Assembly: GCF_002951835.1 (NCBI RefSeq)
Contig: NZ_CP019448.1
Span: 1,984,001-2,048,000, forward strand
Source: Simonsiella muelleri ATCC 29453
GTDB taxonomy: Bacteria > Pseudomonadota > Gammaproteobacteria > Burkholderiales > Neisseriaceae
Reading direction: 5' to 3'
DNA length: 64,000 bases
The translations under genes and the position numbers were made by a program. Under the pieces are notes generated by a model that saw only the letters and a program-made list of their open reading frames with translations, was not told the DNA's origin and searched no databases. Positions 9,099-18,037 of this stretch are shown piece by piece (within the stretch, counting starts at the first letter, position 1; each line of letters opens with the position of its first letter).

Positions 9099-10340
9099 CT
9101 AACGATAAACTGCACTGCCTACCGTTTCCGCCAACGCCGCCAAACGGCGTGCCGATTTTGCCACATATGGATTTTCGGTATCCCACGCATAGCCTGCCAA
9201 AATTGCGCTAATCATGCGCGTGATTTCAGGGGTGCGATTTTCGGCGTAAATCACGTCTTGAAAGCTGCCATCATACCAACCATCTACATAAGTGCGAAAT
9301 GCGTTCACGCCCACCATCAATGGGTCAACAAATTCGGTTTGCCAATTTACATTGTTGCCATTTAATTGTTTTGTCAATAAATTTGCCGCCAAATTTGCCG
9401 AATACATCGCAATTGTTACGCCAGATGAAAACACGGGGTCAAGAAATTCCGCCGCATTCCCCAATAATGCAAAATGCTTACCAAACAAAGTATTAACATT
9501 TGCCGAATAACCACGAATCACACGATATGGAACATCATTTTCCCATTGTGCATTTCTCAAAATATGCGCCAATCGTGGCACTTGCAACGCGAACGTTTTC
9601 AAAATTTGCTCTGAATTTTCAAAATCTTGGAAACGTTCAGGCAACCCAACCACGCCAATAGAACAACGATTATCCCCAAAAGGAATCAGCCACAACCACA
9701 CATCACGATGATTTGGGTGAGTGGTAATTAAAATTTTGTTGCGATCAAAATCAGATTCATCAATAAAATCATCAATATGCGTAAAATGTGCTTCGCGTGG
9801 AGGCAAATGAGACGGTGTTTCCAAATCCAACAAACGTGGCAATACACGCCCATATCCACTCGCATCTAAAACAAATTTTGCTTGTAAAACATAAGGTTCA
9901 CCATTTTCAGGCTGCACGGTTAATTGCGCACTGTCGTCATCATACGCCACGACTTCTTCGCCAAAACGTACCGTAACCCCTTGTTTAATCGCTTCATTAA
10001 TTAAAATATGGTCAAATTTTTCACGGCGCACTTGAAAAGTCGTGCCATGTCCTGCGGTAAATTTGTCTGTAAAATCAATCTCCGTGTTGCGACTGCCCCA
10101 ATTGAATGCCGCGCCGTTTTTGAATTGAAAAGACGGTTCGGCTTGTACGGCTGGCAAAAATCCTGCAGCTTCAATAAATTGCATACATTGTGGCAACAAA
10201 CTTTCGCCAATCACAAAACGTGGGAAATGTTGTTTTTCCACAACACAAACACGAAAGCCCTGTTGATTCAACAATGCACTCGCCACCGCACCCGAAGGTC
10301 CCGCACCAATAATGGCAACATCAAAATTATTTAAATTCAT
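9099..10340 (-). CDS. FAD-dependent oxidoreductase, halogenase-like family, APE cluster
   Basis: A 413-residue flavoprotein of the tryptophan-halogenase / geranylgeranyl-reductase-like superfamily. DVAIIGAGPSGAVAS near residue 8 is the FAD-binding GxGxxG. FPRFVIGESLLPQ near 40 is typical of the superfamily. WLWLIP near 217 matches the WxWxIP fingerprint of flavin halogenases, and LLGNAAEFLDPVFSSGV near 290 is the second FAD motif. Such genes are common in APE clusters, and some polyene pigments of this type (xanthomonadins) are halogenated. Whether this enzyme halogenates, hydroxylates or reduces the chain cannot be read from sequence. Confidence 0.85.
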   Translation of the reverse strand: MNLNNFDVAIIGAGPSGAVASALLNQQGFRVCVVEKQHFPRFVIGESLLPQCMQFIEAAGFLPAVQAEPSFQFKNGAAFNWGSRNTEIDFTDKFTAGHGTTFQVRREKFDHILINEAIKQGVTVRFGEEVVAYDDDSAQLTVQPENGEPYVLQAKFVLDASGYGRVLPRLLDLETPSHLPPREAHFTHIDDFIDESDFDRNKILITTHPNHRDVWLWLIPFGDNRCSIGVVGLPERFQDFENSEQILKTFALQVPRLAHILRNAQWENDVPYRVIRGYSANVNTLFGKHFALLGNAAEFLDPVFSSGVTIAMYSANLAANLLTKQLNGNNVNWQTEFVDPLMVGVNAFRTYVDGWYDGSFQDVIYAENRTPEITRMISAILAGYAWDTENPYVAKSARRLAALAETVGSAVYR

Positions 10341-10357
10341 GATTTTAAAACCTATTT

Positions 10358-12607
10358 CTATACAAAAAACATTTCAGGTAGCCTGAAATAAATCGCCAAT
10401 GAAATCGCAGCCCAATTAAAGACCACGCCTAACGCCACACTCACGCCAAATGCCATCACCGCAGGTGTTGCGCTCAATGCCAATAAACCAAATGAAATTC
10501 CTGTGGTTATCGCTGCCAAACCCACGCCCATTAATCTCGCCGCCGCCGTTTCGGGTGCATGGAACGCGTAAACCGCATAATCCACACCAATCGCCAGCGT
10601 CAGCAACAAACCAAACATCACAAACAAGCCAATCGTCAAATTCAGCCAGCCCAATACACCGATTGTCGCCATCAACGCCAACATCGGCAACAACAAAATC
10701 ACTGAACCACGCCGCCAACCAAAAATTGCCATCAGCACCCACCACGCCACCAACAACGACCCCATTTTTAGCCACGCAGCCAAATTACGTGTATGGGTAA
10801 ACTGCTGATTTAATTCGGAACGTTTATCCAGTAAAAACGCATTTTCAGGCAAATAATCTGCCACATTCGTCCCCGTTTTCAGGCTGCCTATTCGCGCCAG
10901 ACCCACAGATTGTCCCGCTATTTCGCCCACATACAAACCACGAAAAGCTTCGGCTTGTGGTGCATTTAAACTGTCCGACAATGTTACCGTTGGCGCATTC
11001 GCCGCCGCATTCAAGGCAGCCTGAATGGTTTCCGATGGTACGCCCAATGCCACCAATGGCGCAAAATTTTCAGGCTGCTTAGCCAAATTGGCAAATTGTT
11101 TTTTTAATGCAACTTGTTCATTTATTGGCAAAATCCATTGATTCAACGTCTGAATATTCGCCACATTGCGCAAACGGTTTTCCAATTCTCGGCTTTTTTG
11201 CAGCAAATCATCTGGCTTTTTTCCAATTAAAATAACAGTTTGTGTAGCATTCATTTGGCTAATTTGAGCAGCCAATTGCGTATCAGCCAATAAATCTGCG
11301 CGTAAATTCGCCCACTGACGAATATCATCTTGCCAATGCGTTTTAGTGATGCCAAAGCACAATAAAATCGCCAAAATTCCCATAAAATAATTAAACTTCG
11401 GCGAAATTTTGATATTAGGCAAACGCATTTTACGCGGCACATATTTTTTCATCAAAACAGGCAAAAAACACACCGTTGCGCCAAATGCCCCCAATAAAGC
11501 CGCCGCCGAAAATACCGCCGTTTGTCGCAACACAGGCAAAGGCGTGAAATACAATAAAATGTAGCCCACCACCGTAATTGTCAAACTAATCAAGAAACTA
11601 GGCAACACATAACGCATGGATTCTGTACCTTGCCAACCGTTTTCAGGCTGCCTGAAAAGCGATGGCGCAAGCCAATGCAATGGAAAATCCACCAAAACCC
11701 CCACCAAACTTGTGCCAACCACCAAAGTCAACGCGTGAATCTCACCAAACACCGCCACTGCCGCCGCCAATCCCATCAACACCCCCACGCCCAATGGCAA
11801 CGCCAGCCACAGCACGCGCCACGACCGAAATACCGCCAGCAACAACGCAAACGTTAACGTCAAACCCACACCAGACATCACGCTACTTTCGCGTTCGGCA
11901 GATTGTTTGGCATCTGCGGCAAACAACGCCCCACCACTTGCAACAAATTCATAATGATTTGATTGTGCTATTTTTTTCTCTTGCTGCCACCAATTTAACA
12001 GCATGGGATTAGGTTGATGATTATTCAATTTGGCACGTAACCAAACCCATGTTTTGCCATTGAATTCGGCGTACAACATCGCGTGTTCACTGTGCCAATG
12101 CACTTGATTGGCTTGTTTTTGCAAGACAAAACGCGAAAATCCCAACCAATCATCAGTCAAAGACAACAAGCTGCCTGAAAAAGGATTTGCCGCCACTTCA
12201 GCGCGTTCAATAAAATATTGTTTTGGGTTTTCATAGAGTTGCTGAATCTGTTCGGCTGGCAAGGTCGCTGCCCCCAACGTGTGCAAAGATTGGCGCAATT
12301 GTCTTAAATCGGGATTGATTTTGCCGTCAACTTCTGCAAATAAACCATTGTTTTGCCATAAAATTAAACGTTGCTCGGCTGCCTGAAAAGCGCGTTCGCT
12401 GTCATCTGCGCCAATTAATATGATAATTTGTTGATTTAACTGATTTTCCTGATATTTTTCAACCGCTTGAATCACCTCTGATTGTGCAGATTGCGGCAGC
12501 AACGCGGTTAATTGCGTCTGAATCGGTGAATGGTTTACAAATTGCCCTACCAACCAAATCATCACCGCCACCAACAATAAAGCATAAATTTTTGCTAATT
12601 TAGTCAT
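10358..12607 (-). CDS. MMPL/RND-type exporter of the APE cluster
   Basis: A 749-residue inner-membrane transporter with the two-fold RND layout. One membrane helix at about residues 5-25 is followed by a periplasmic domain and a five-helix block at about 245-390, then another single helix, a periplasmic domain and a final helical block at about 625-745. Acidic and Gly residues in the helix GLLLTLAIGVDYAVYAFHA are typical of MMPL proteins. It is expected to move the finished aryl polyene lipid out of the inner membrane, with the LolA-like carrier encoded nearby. It begins 12 bp after the stop of the AMP-ligase gene. Confidence 0.88.
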   Translation of the reverse strand: MTKLAKIYALLLVAVMIWLVGQFVNHSPIQTQLTALLPQSAQSEVIQAVEKYQENQLNQQIIILIGADDSERAFQAAEQRLILWQNNGLFAEVDGKINPDLRQLRQSLHTLGAATLPAEQIQQLYENPKQYFIERAEVAANPFSGSLLSLTDDWLGFSRFVLQKQANQVHWHSEHAMLYAEFNGKTWVWLRAKLNNHQPNPMLLNWWQQEKKIAQSNHYEFVASGGALFAADAKQSAERESSVMSGVGLTLTFALLLAVFRSWRVLWLALPLGVGVLMGLAAAVAVFGEIHALTLVVGTSLVGVLVDFPLHWLAPSLFRQPENGWQGTESMRYVLPSFLISLTITVVGYILLYFTPLPVLRQTAVFSAAALLGAFGATVCFLPVLMKKYVPRKMRLPNIKISPKFNYFMGILAILLCFGITKTHWQDDIRQWANLRADLLADTQLAAQISQMNATQTVILIGKKPDDLLQKSRELENRLRNVANIQTLNQWILPINEQVALKKQFANLAKQPENFAPLVALGVPSETIQAALNAAANAPTVTLSDSLNAPQAEAFRGLYVGEIAGQSVGLARIGSLKTGTNVADYLPENAFLLDKRSELNQQFTHTRNLAAWLKMGSLLVAWWVLMAIFGWRRGSVILLLPMLALMATIGVLGWLNLTIGLFVMFGLLLTLAIGVDYAVYAFHAPETAAARLMGVGLAAITTGISFGLLALSATPAVMAFGVSVALGVVFNWAAISLAIYFRLPEMFFV

Positions 12608-12619
12608 TATGTTACCTTT

Positions 12620-14197
12620 TCAGGCTGCCTGAAAAACCGCACGCCCTGACGCACACATTTTACCGTCTACCGACAACGAAAAATACGCTTTACATTTTTC
12701 TGCATCCCAGCGCAACGACACAATAACCGTATCATTTGGACGAATAAATTGTTGATATTTCAAATTTTCCATTTGCACAATAGGCAAATTTCCCCAATCA
12801 AATTGTCGCGCCAAATCCATCGCCCATTGTATTTGCACCACACCCGCCACCAACGGAAACTCATCAAAATGCCCCATAAAATAGCGCAAATTAATCGGAA
12901 CGCTACCCGAAAATTGCCATTCATTTTCATTTTGTGAAATTAATTGCCAATTGGGTTGTGTAGGCTGCTTAGCGAAAATCTGTTCAAAATCCGCTACCGC
13001 TAATTTACCCTGTGAATTACGTGGCAATTCAGTCGCTTGAAATCGCCAATAACGCGGTAATGCTACTTTTTCTACCGATAAAACAAGTGATTGACGCAAT
13101 TTCGCCACCAATGCCTTACGTCCAAATTCACGCAATTGCTGCACACCTTCCGCACTCAACATCGCCCATACCGCCACACGATTGTGCCATGTCCCAACCA
13201 CCACATCAGCTAAATAATCATGCATCATTAATATATGTTCAATTTGATTAAGTGAGATACGTTTGTCGCCCAATTTGATGATTCGGTCATTTCTTCCATG
13301 TAAAATCAACTCATTATGATTTAACTCTACATTATCCGCCAAAATTTGTTCGCCATTTGACCACGCCGATTGTATATGCAAACCGCCATCTATTCGCGCC
13401 ACCACTTCAGGCAGCAATTCACGCTTCCCCAAACCCCAACGCCGCGCTATTACACCCGTTTCGGTACTGCCATAAATATCTAAAATAGATAAATTTATTT
13501 TATTTTCAAATAATTGAATGGTATGTTCAGGCAGCATTCCACCCGCACTTATCACACCACACAAACGCACATTCGCCCAATCACGCTGTTCGCTAAAATG
13601 ATTCAACACACTCGGACTGGTCAACCAAATGTCAACTGTCTGCGCCAACAAGTCTTCAGGATAGCGATGCGATGCATTCGACAACGTCCAGCCCATTTTC
13701 AGCGCGACAAACACACGAAACGTCAAACCGTATAAGTGTTGCGCTGAAATGCTCGCAGCCACTGCCCGATTCTGCCAATTTTCAGGCAACATTTTCGCCA
13801 CCGCCGCCGCCTCAATACACATTTGTTCACAGGTTTTCGCCACAATTTTAGGCGTTCCCGTTGAACCCGAAGTTTGTAACCAAAGGCGCGCCTTTTCAGG
13901 CAGCCTGAAAATAATTTCATGAATATTTTCAGTAGATTGAATGGGATTATCATCAGATAAAAACACATCGGCTTGTTTCGCCCAAGCCAATGCATCAAGT
14001 TTTTGATTAGGCAAAAGAAAAACTTCCGCGCCCACTTGCCACGCCGCCAACAACGTCGCCGCCGTTTCCATCGCGCCATCAAAATAAAGCGCAACCGATT
14101 TCGCACCAGCTAACGCATTCACGTAATCATAAACACGCTGCACAAAATCGGTACGCGCCATTGGCGGATGATTCAATAACTCATTGAGCCACAACAT
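12620..14197 (-). CDS. apeH: AMP ligase fused to ApeI-type hotdog domain
   Basis: A 525-residue two-domain protein. Residues 1-400 form an acyl-adenylating enzyme: SGSTGTPK near residue 112 is the phosphate loop, IYGSTETGVIARRW near 240 the adenine motif, and the hinge GRNDRIIKLGDKRI near 310 is followed by NSQGKLAV near 400 (catalytic Lys). Residues 420-525 are a hotdog domain (FMGHFDEFPLVAGVVQIQWA) of the ApeI dehydratase type. ApeH loads the aryl starter acid onto ACP, and ApeI helps with dehydration. The stop codon is the TGA inside a DUS, so the protein ends FQAA. The last base overlaps the stop of the upstream LolA-like gene. Confidence 0.87.
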   Translation of the reverse strand: MLWLNELLNHPPMARTDFVQRVYDYVNALAGAKSVALYFDGAMETAATLLAAWQVGAEVFLLPNQKLDALAWAKQADVFLSDDNPIQSTENIHEIIFRLPEKARLWLQTSGSTGTPKIVAKTCEQMCIEAAAVAKMLPENWQNRAVAASISAQHLYGLTFRVFVALKMGWTLSNASHRYPEDLLAQTVDIWLTSPSVLNHFSEQRDWANVRLCGVISAGGMLPEHTIQLFENKINLSILDIYGSTETGVIARRWGLGKRELLPEVVARIDGGLHIQSAWSNGEQILADNVELNHNELILHGRNDRIIKLGDKRISLNQIEHILMMHDYLADVVVGTWHNRVAVWAMLSAEGVQQLREFGRKALVAKLRQSLVLSVEKVALPRYWRFQATELPRNSQGKLAVADFEQIFAKQPTQPNWQLISQNENEWQFSGSVPINLRYFMGHFDEFPLVAGVVQIQWAMDLARQFDWGNLPIVQMENLKYQQFIRPNDTVIVSLRWDAEKCKAYFSLSVDGKMCASGRAVFQAA

Positions 14198-14787
14198 TAT
14201 TTTAATGCACTTTCTGCACTGGGATTAAGTGTTTGATTGATTTTTGGATTTTGGAATGTCATCACGGTGCGGTCGCCTTGTTTTTCACGCAATTGTACTT
14301 GTCGCACCACTTGGTCTCCTTGAATGCTAATATTTTCAAATACTTGTTTCATGATGGCGGTTTTGGGTTGCAAAGTGAGCGTCCAGTTTTTCAGGCTGCC
14401 TGAAACACTTAAATTAAATTGTTTGGCTAATTCCTGCGTATCGCCGCCCAACACCGCCATAAACAATTTAACTTGTGCTGCTTGCCCTGATTGACTGCTG
14501 TTACGCCACGTTTTTTTGTCCCACTGCGCGATGCCCTGCGGACGAACGCGCAATTGTAAATCCAACGGTTTTTGTACATGCCAATACAAACCTACTTGTT
14601 TTTTCAGAGCAAATTCGCCACTGGTTTGCATGGGTTTGGTGATGTTTTTCAAATAACGCTGTTGCACAAATTGCCCTTGCACGGTGCTGGGTTGTTGCAA
14701 ATGCGCGGTCAATTCGGTGGGTGTGAGTGCGTAGGTTGGTGCGGTAATCATCAACGCCACCCACGCAAAATTTTTTTTAGATAACAT
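14197..14787 (-). CDS. LolA-like outer-membrane lipid carrier
   Basis: A 196-residue exported protein. Signal peptide MLSKKNFAWVALMITAPTYA, then a LolA-type fold with the opening TVQGQFVQQRYLKN, where GxFxQ is the usual LolA motif, and TSGEFALKKQVGLYWHVQKPL. The protein probably shuttles the APE lipid or a lipoprotein across the periplasm for the MMPL exporter. The ATG at 14787 was chosen over the longer reading frame because a signal peptide follows it directly. A DUS in frame encodes SGSLK near the middle. Confidence 0.85.
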   Translation of the reverse strand: MLSKKNFAWVALMITAPTYALTPTELTAHLQQPSTVQGQFVQQRYLKNITKPMQTSGEFALKKQVGLYWHVQKPLDLQLRVRPQGIAQWDKKTWRNSSQSGQAAQVKLFMAVLGGDTQELAKQFNLSVSGSLKNWTLTLQPKTAIMKQVFENISIQGDQVVRQVQLREKQGDRTVMTFQNPKINQTLNPSAESALK

Positions 14788-14821
14788 GATTATTTCTTTG
14801 ATTAAATTGATAAATATCTTT

Positions 14822-15259
14822 TCAGGCAGCCTGAAACCCAACAAATTGGCGGATGGCTGCTTGAAAAACTTCGGGTGTCTGAAATTGTAATTCGCCATTA
14901 TCAGTGCGGACAGCAACTTGCATGGTACTGCCACGCGTGAGCTTGGTTTGAGTGGCTAACTCTTTGATGCTATATTCTATTTTTAAACTGCTTTCAAATT
15001 CCAATACATTCAATTCCACACGAATTTTTTGCCCAAACGTGGCAGGTTTGATGTATTTCAAATCCAATTTGACCACAGGATACGCGTAACCTGATTCACG
15101 CATCACATTGTAATCATGTGAAATTTCAGCCAAAAATGCACACCGCGCCTGTTCCAAATATTTCACATAATGACCATGCCAAACAATAAACAAGCTGTCC
15201 ACATCAAAAAACGGCACGTCCAAATCATAATGATAAGTGCAAAAAATATGTTTTTTCAT
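14822..15259 (-). CDS. YbgC-like acyl thioesterase (4HBT family)
   Basis: A 145-residue hotdog thioesterase. FFDVDSLFIVWHGHYVKYLEQAR near residue 14 is the 4HBT motif with its conserved Asp and the His before the YLE segment. In the APE cluster it could hydrolyse stalled acyl-ACP or acyl-CoA. The start at 15259 was chosen at MKKHIF; the reading frame extends further upstream into the acyltransferase gene but without family similarity. The stop is supplied by a DUS, giving the C-terminus GFQAA. It lies 4 bp after the acyltransferase gene. Confidence 0.85.
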   Translation of the reverse strand: MKKHIFCTYHYDLDVPFFDVDSLFIVWHGHYVKYLEQARCAFLAEISHDYNVMRESGYAYPVVKLDLKYIKPATFGQKIRVELNVLEFESSLKIEYSIKELATQTKLTRGSTMQVAVRTDNGELQFQTPEVFQAAIRQFVGFQAA

Positions 15260-15263
15260 AAAA

Positions 15264-16184
15264 TTATCGCCAAAAATTGTAAAAATTAAACCATTGCAAC
15301 GGCACTTGTGCGGCACGTTGTGCCAATTCATCGGCATAGCGTTGGGCATATTGAGCGATTTTTGCGTTGCGTTCGTGGCGTTTGGCATTTGGCGCATCGG
15401 CAAAACGCCGTAAAATCAAATGATATTTTCCAGATTTTTTCAATACAAACAATGTATTGGTTTTTGCTCTAAGCAAATACGCCAATAACCATACGCCTTG
15501 TGGCAATTGCGTGGTTTTACCCAAAAATTGTACCGCTACCGTTTTTTCACCCCGAATAGGAATACGATCGGCAGCAATCGCCAACCATTCGCCAGCGTCC
15601 AAGCGATTGGCAAGTTCTAGCATTTTTGCAGCATCTAAATCATTAACTTGAATGAGATTAATATCGTTTGCACCTGCATTTTTTAGGGCTTGATTAAAGG
15701 CTTGTGCGTGTTGGCTATGCACCAACACATTCATTTTAAAACCAATATGGTGCGACACCAGCGCACGACAAATTTCCACATTGCCCAAATGCGAACAAAT
15801 AAAAATTTGCCCGCGTGCATTGTGTTGGCGAATGTCTGCGTACACATTGTCGCAATCGTCCAACACCAAATCGGCGTAAGTCAGCTTGCCTTGCCACACC
15901 GCAAAACGGTCAGCAATCGCCTCACCAAATGCCGCAAACTGCTGATAAACCGCCATTTTTTCAGGCAGCCTGCAATCTGGGAACGTCTGTTTGAGACGCG
16001 TTTGATATTCACGAATATGGCGGCGCGATACGGCTGAAGTCGCATAAAAATAAGCACATACCACCGCCGTACACACACGCACCAACCACACAGGACAATA
16101 ACGCACCATCAACGCAGTTAAACGCAAAAAAATGGCGTGTCCGCGTTCGTGTTGATTTGCCCAATGTTCTGCATTTAACGACAT
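15264..16184 (-). CDS. Lysophospholipid acyltransferase of the HtrB/LpxL type
   Basis: A 306-residue inner-membrane acyltransferase. Hydrophobic N-terminal segment around residues 18-50, then ICSHLGNVEICRAL near 130, the HX4E motif of LpxL-like enzymes, and ADRIPIRGEKTVAVQFLG near 200. Homologues in APE clusters are thought to attach the aryl polyene to a lipid or sugar anchor. A DUS-derived segment (RLPEK) lies near residue 72. Its start overlaps the end of the glycosyltransferase gene by 10 bp. Confidence 0.85.
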   Translation of the reverse strand: MSLNAEHWANQHERGHAIFLRLTALMVRYCPVWLVRVCTAVVCAYFYATSAVSRRHIREYQTRLKQTFPDCRLPEKMAVYQQFAAFGEAIADRFAVWQGKLTYADLVLDDCDNVYADIRQHNARGQIFICSHLGNVEICRALVSHHIGFKMNVLVHSQHAQAFNQALKNAGANDINLIQVNDLDAAKMLELANRLDAGEWLAIAADRIPIRGEKTVAVQFLGKTTQLPQGVWLLAYLLRAKTNTLFVLKKSGKYHLILRRFADAPNAKRHERNAKIAQYAQRYADELAQRAAQVPLQWFNFYNFWR

Positions 16185-16879
16185 AATCTCGCCAACATTT
16201 GAAAAAATAATCTTGCGTGCATTTTACTAATTAAAACATTGTCTTGCCATGCACGAAAATGTGAAATACTGTGATTTTCGTAAACCACGGGCGTATCTAT
16301 CCAAATCAATTTTGCGCCATGCCAATACAACTGCACCAAAATTTCATTATCAAAATCCATGCGCTGACCAACATATTGATATTGAATAATTTGGTTTGTC
16401 ATTTCAATTGGATAAACGCGAAAACCACACATTCCGTCCCAAATCGCCGACCATGAATGCGTGTGAATGGCGTTCCAAAAATTTGTAATTTGGCGACCGT
16501 ATAAACGCGATTTTGGGGCATCTTCACCGTAAATCGGACGACCACAAATCACGGCATCAGGTGCGGCTTGCGCGGCTGCCAACAATTTTGGGATATCAGA
16601 AAACGCGTGTTGTGCGTCCGCATCAATTTGTAATGCGTGCGTAAATCCTTGCGCGGCTGCCTGAAACAAACCGTGTTTCATCGCTGCACCTTTGCCCCCA
16701 TTTTCAGGCAGCCTGAAAAGTTGAACATCAGTACAAATATTTTGTAAATCATCAGCATACATGTCACCAGAACCATCATCAATTACCATAATGGGCAAAT
16801 GAAATTCACGCAACGCCTGAATCACTGTCGGCAACGTCTCTAAATGACGATAATGGGGGATAATCGCAACTAAATTCAT
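16175..16879 (-). CDS. Family 2 glycosyltransferase of the APE cluster
   Basis: A 234-residue GT-A fold glycosyltransferase. MNLVAIIPHYRHLETLP opens the domain, VIDDGSGD near residue 33 and QIDADAQH near 83 (DxD) bind the nucleotide sugar, and MDFDNEILVQLYWHG near 185 fits the acceptor region. It lacks long membrane helices and could work together with the adjacent acyltransferase to build the lipid anchor of the pigment. A DUS is read as FRLPE near residue 55, directly before the conserved NGGKGAAMKHGL segment. Confidence 0.88.
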   Translation of the reverse strand: MNLVAIIPHYRHLETLPTVIQALREFHLPIMVIDDGSGDMYADDLQNICTDVQLFRLPENGGKGAAMKHGLFQAAAQGFTHALQIDADAQHAFSDIPKLLAAAQAAPDAVICGRPIYGEDAPKSRLYGRQITNFWNAIHTHSWSAIWDGMCGFRVYPIEMTNQIIQYQYVGQRMDFDNEILVQLYWHGAKLIWIDTPVVYENHSISHFRAWQDNVLISKMHARLFFQMLARLCR

Positions 16880-16984
16880 GAAATTATTTGTTTTAAAATA
16901 AAATTAATTTTTACTCAATACGTGGCACAATTTATTCTGTTTTTGTTGTTCAATTCATTGATTAACTTGATGATAAATAAAATT

Positions 16985-17524
16985 TTAAACTTTTAATATC
17001 AACTTACGATAAGCAAATTCACCAATCCCCAACAAACCCATCAAAACATATGCCACAATACCCGTGTAAATCGCCCATATGTTGTGCCAACCCAACAACG
17101 CCAACACCGCCGCCGTCGTACCATTCACAATAAAAAACACGCACCAAATTTGCGTAACTTTTCGCGTGTAAACAATACCTTGCGGTGGTAAATCAGGCGT
17201 TTGCAAACGCGCCAAACGTTCAACCAGTGTCTGTTTCGCCCACAAACTGCTGCCAAAAATCAATAACATCAAACCATTAACCACCACAGGGTACCAATAC
17301 ATACTTTCAGGCAGCCTGAAAATCCACACCGCCACAAAAAACATCGCCACCACCATCGCCATCATTTTTTGCGCTCTATCGCGTTGCAACGTAGCGCGAA
17401 TGCCCCACAAAACCGCCATCGCCACCGCCAGATAATTGAACCAACCCCATTCTCGCCCAAAATACCAAATCAACGGATACGCCACGCTCATCACACCCAA
17501 CAAAACGCTCAAGACAATTCTCAC
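16985..17524 (-). CDS. Integral membrane protein of APE clusters (COG4648 type, ApeG position)
   Basis: A 179-residue protein with five or six predicted membrane segments (near residues 2-20, 22-45, 52-70, 73-92, 128-145 and 150-170). It begins with GTG at 17524, whose GTGA overlaps the TGA stop of the preceding ACP gene. This kind of membrane protein sits between the ACPs and the glycosyltransferase in other APE clusters. Its biochemical role is unknown. A DUS is read as FRLPE near residue 68. Confidence 0.75.
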   Translation of the reverse strand: MRIVLSVLLGVMSVAYPLIWYFGREWGWFNYLAVAMAVLWGIRATLQRDRAQKMMAMVVAMFFVAVWIFRLPESMYWYPVVVNGLMLLIFGSSLWAKQTLVERLARLQTPDLPPQGIVYTRKVTQIWCVFFIVNGTTAAVLALLGWHNIWAIYTGIVAYVLMGLLGIGEFAYRKLILKV

Positions 17525-17769
17525 ACTTGCTCCGCTTTATTCAACACCGCCGCCACCACATCATCAATGGTTCGCACAGCGCGAAAATCTTCCGCTTGAA
17601 GTTTATGCCCCGTTTGGCGTTTGATATGATCAATTAAATCAATGGCATCAATACTGTCAATTTCCAAATCTTCGTATAAATGGGTGCTGCCTGAAACTTG
17701 GCTCACGTCAATTTCAAATAAATTTTCCAACGCATCTAATAAGATTTGGCGAATTTCTTGTTCAGTCAT
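17521..17769 (-). CDS. apeF: Acyl carrier protein (second of the pair)
   Basis: An 82-residue ACP. EIDSIDAIDLIDHIKRQ near residue 36 contains the DSI motif whose Ser receives phosphopantetheine. The protein is acidic and all-helical by composition. It lies 2 bp after the other ACP gene and overlaps the next membrane protein gene by 4 bp. It carries the growing polyene chain together with its partner. The letter follows the usual gene order of APE clusters. Confidence 0.9.
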   Translation of the reverse strand: MTEQEIRQILLDALENLFEIDVSQVSGSTHLYEDLEIDSIDAIDLIDHIKRQTGHKLQAEDFRAVRTIDDVVAAVLNKAEQV

Positions 17770-17771
17770 GA

Positions 17772-18032
17772 TTATCCTTTCATTTTTTGTACGAATTCGG
17801 CGAGCGTGGCAACACTTTGAAAACTGTCGCGCAAAGCGGTATTCTCTTTATCCAATTGAAAACCGAAATGCTTTTGAATTGCCAAACCCAACTCCAATGC
17901 GTCCACGCTATCCAAACCCAAACCGTCATCACTAAATAAAGGCGCGTGATCATCAATATCAGCAGCGGTGATGTCTTCCAAATCCAAACTGCTGATAATT
18001 AATTCTTTGATTTCTTGATTTAAATTGCTCAT
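17772..18032 (-). CDS. apeE: Acyl carrier protein (first of the pair)
   Basis: An 86-residue ACP with the phosphopantetheine site GLGLDSVDALELGLAIQ near residue 36. Its C-terminal helix differs clearly from that of the neighbouring ACP. APE systems use two ACPs, and in the characterised pathway they have distinct partners. The phosphopantetheinyl transferase at the head of the operon is a plausible activator. Confidence 0.9.
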   Translation of the reverse strand: MSNLNQEIKELIISSLDLEDITAADIDDHAPLFSDDGLGLDSVDALELGLAIQKHFGFQLDKENTALRDSFQSVATLAEFVQKMKG

Positions 18033-18037
18033 TTTAT

